Origin: Candidatus Rokuibacteriota bacterium
GTDB taxonomy: Bacteria; Methylomirabilota; Methylomirabilia; Rokubacteriales; CSP1-6
DNA length: 5,546 nt
Assembly: GCA_016201645.1 (NCBI GenBank)
Contig: JACQCL010000154.1
Coordinates: 1 to 5,546 of the forward strand
Direction of reading: 5' to 3'
Shown piece after piece: positions 4,769 through 5,546 of this stretch. The position numbers and the translations under genes were made by a program. Below the pieces are notes generated by a model. The model was not told the origin of the DNA, did not search any database, and worked only from the letters and a program-made list of their open reading frames with translations. Numbering within the stretch: position 1 is the first letter of the stretch; the number at the start of each line of letters is the position of its first letter.

Positions 4769-4954
4769 ATGAAACGGTTCATGGACGTGATGCGCGAGGC
4801 GTGGCGGACTGATCTTTTCGAGCGTGAATCCTTGACGAAGAGCGGCAACCTCTGGCTTTTCGGAGCCGCCCTCTTCCTCCCCTTTGGCTGGGTCTTCCTC
4901 CTCCTCCGGTTGGAGCCCGTCCGGCTCTTCGTGCGGTCGCTCCGCCAGTACTAG
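4769..4954 (+). CDS. Small single-span membrane protein (61 aa)
   Basis: Unrecognised. An amphipathic, mixed-charge N-terminal region (residues 1-27) is followed by one hydrophobic segment, about residues 28-46, starting at N27-LWLFG and ending in VFLLL. A short basic tail with R47, R52, R56 and R59 follows. The tail is more positive than the N-terminal side, so the C-terminus probably faces the cytoplasm (positive-inside rule). The hydrophobic span is too far from the start for an ordinary cleaved signal peptide and lacks an AxA site. The ATG at 4769 has AAAGGGGA eight bases upstream. The gene is separated from the ClpS-like gene by 209 bases and ends just before a strong terminator, so it may be its own transcription unit. 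It may be a small membrane regulator or subunit; no function can be named. Confidence 0.6.
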   Translation: MKRFMDVMREAWRTDLFERESLTKSGNLWLFGAALFLPFGWVFLLLRLEPVRLFVRSLRQY

Positions 4955-4971
4955 AGCTTCTCCTCCTCAAC

Positions 4972-5023
4972 GAAAAGAAAAACGGGGTGTCGGCCGTGAG
5001 CCGCGACACCCCGTTTCAGTTTT
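4972..5023. terminator. Bidirectional intrinsic terminator
   Basis: A perfect 13-base stem, AAACGGGGTGTCG (4980-4992) with CGACACCCCGTTT (5004-5016), encloses an 11-base loop. Read on the minus strand it runs into TTTTTCTTTT, a good U-tract; on the plus strand into TTTCAGTTTT, a weaker one. It lies between convergent genes: the 61-residue membrane protein gene (ends 4954) and the 97-residue gene (ends 5036). It should terminate both, the minus-strand transcript more efficiently. Confidence 0.9.
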
Positions 5024-5035
5024 GACCCGAAGGAT

Positions 5036-5329
5036 CTACGCCGAGGGTTTCGGCGGCTCTGTTAGCAAGATCCAGTCATCGCTCCCATCCGTGACGGGAC
5101 GCGCCGCGGTGCGGGTGGTGAGGGTGCGGTTCCGGCTGGGCGAAAACCACACATAGTCCACGGGCACGTCGGCCTGCTGGGTGGCGTCCGGGAGCGCCTC
5201 CATCTCCGGCCCCGAGGTCCCGCTCTCCTTGCGCTCGAGCCTGCGCTGACGCTTGGCCTCCTGCTTCGCCTTTCGTGCCTCCTCTTTGCGGCGCCGATCT
5301 CCCCGGTACATCCCCGGCCGTCGGGCCAT
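5036..5329 (-). CDS. Small basic-headed protein of unknown function (97 aa)
   Basis: Not functionally known. Residues 9-35 are very rich in Arg, Lys and Glu with the look of a charged single helix or short coiled coil (for example KEEARKAKQEAKRQRRLERK). A linker SGTSGPE follows, then an uncharged tail with VDYVWFSPSRN and, at the C-terminus, DDWILLTEPPKPSA. There is no signal peptide or membrane span. The basic helix could bind RNA, ribosomes or acidic surfaces; that is inference from composition only. The ATG at 5329 has GAGGAGGG five bases upstream. It follows the UxaA-type gene by 28 bases on the same strand and is the last gene before the terminator, so the two are probably cotranscribed. 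From memory, similar short proteins beginning MARRP-x-MYRGD occur as hypotheticals in related GC-rich bacteria, which supports it as a real gene. Confidence 0.7.
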   Translation of the reverse strand: MARRPGMYRGDRRRKEEARKAKQEAKRQRRLERKESGTSGPEMEALPDATQQADVPVDYVWFSPSRNRTLTTRTAARPVTDGSDDWILLTEPPKPSA

Positions 5330-5357
5330 CAGAACCCTCCTCGAAAGGCTGGCTGCG

Positions 5358-5546
5358 CTACATCACCGGGCCAATGATCCACGGCGCAAACTCCTCCTCC
5401 CCCACCCCGGAGAGCTCGCTCTTGGTGCGCGGCCCCGAAGCCACCGCGAGGACTTCCTCGAAGATCTGCCGGCCCACGGTTTCGTCCGGTGTCCCCTCGA
5501 GGATGACCCCGCAGTTGATGTCCATGTCCTCCTCCATGTGCCGGTA
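5358..5546 (-). CDS. uxaA: UxaA/altronate dehydratase family enzyme, C-terminal 62 residues (partial)
   Basis: Only the C-terminus is in the window; the gene enters from the right edge and ends at TAG 5358-5360. The visible reading contains MEEDMDINCGVILEG, then VGRQIFEEVLAVASG, TKSELSGVG and EEFAPWIIGPVM. These match from memory the end of the altronate/galactarate dehydratase (UxaA/GarD) large domain, whose members dehydrate sugar acids to 2-keto-3-deoxy acids in the cytoplasm. The usual alanine of DINAG is cysteine here. Proteins of this family are annotated broadly and the substrate cannot be inferred from the tail, so altronate itself is not certain. The gene is followed at 28 bases by a small basic protein gene on the same strand. 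Confidence 0.8.
   Translation of the reverse strand, partial: YRHMEEDMDINCGVILEGTPDETVGRQIFEEVLAVASGPRTKSELSGVGEEEFAPWIIGPVM

Noticed and set aside
1..5546. CRISPR array, insertion sequence, tRNA or rRNA
   Set aside because: No regularly spaced repeats, terminal inverted repeats with transposase, or RNA-gene-like segments were seen on either strand.

Overview
This is a GC-rich, densely packed bacterial window with GTG starts, Shine-Dalgarno (SD) sequences rich in GGAGG, and short gene gaps. Gene content (LysR regulator, acyl-CoA dehydrogenase, MaoC hydratase, ClpS, an UxaA-type sugar-acid dehydratase) fits a soil or sediment lineage such as Rokubacteria/Methylomirabilota or a deltaproteobacterial group. 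That placement is inference and cannot be settled from this sequence.

Layout. (1) 19-177 (-): a 52-residue cysteine-rich zinc-finger-like microprotein, divergent from (2) 323-1240 (+): a LysR-type regulator. Their shared intergenic region holds a perfect LysR-type palindrome (274-288) and a promoter facing each way; the regulator mRNA looks leaderless. (3) 1322-4559 (+): a compact four-gene cluster of a double-length acyl-CoA dehydrogenase, a MaoC-fold hydratase, a 70-residue four-cysteine protein and a ClpS-type adaptor, with intergenic gaps of 11, 3 and 2 bases. (4) 4560-4768: an intergenic region with a hairpin and a pair of mutually exclusive inverted repeats, leading to (5) 4769-4954 (+): a 61-residue single-span membrane protein. 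(6) 4972-5023: a strong bidirectional terminator. (7) On the minus strand, the C-terminus of an UxaA/altronate dehydratase family enzyme (5358-5546, cut by the window edge) followed by a 97-residue basic protein (5036-5329), converging on that terminator.

The most striking element is the acyl-CoA dehydrogenase. It is two acyl-CoA dehydrogenase units in one chain, and the two have decayed in complementary ways. Unit A keeps the catalytic glutamate and the flavin/substrate loops but has lost the segments that normally reach across to a partner's FAD. Unit B keeps those cross-subunit FAD segments but has lost the catalytic glutamate and flavin-ring contacts. The simplest reading is an internal pseudo-heterodimer with one working active site, a single-chain counterpart of the obligate alpha2beta2 FadE pairs of actinobacterial steroid degradation. 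The hydratase next door would take the enoyl-CoA product to the next beta-oxidation step. The ClpS-like and cysteine-rich proteins in the same transcript suggest a proteolytic or redox/metal layer attached to this pathway, but that link is only positional.
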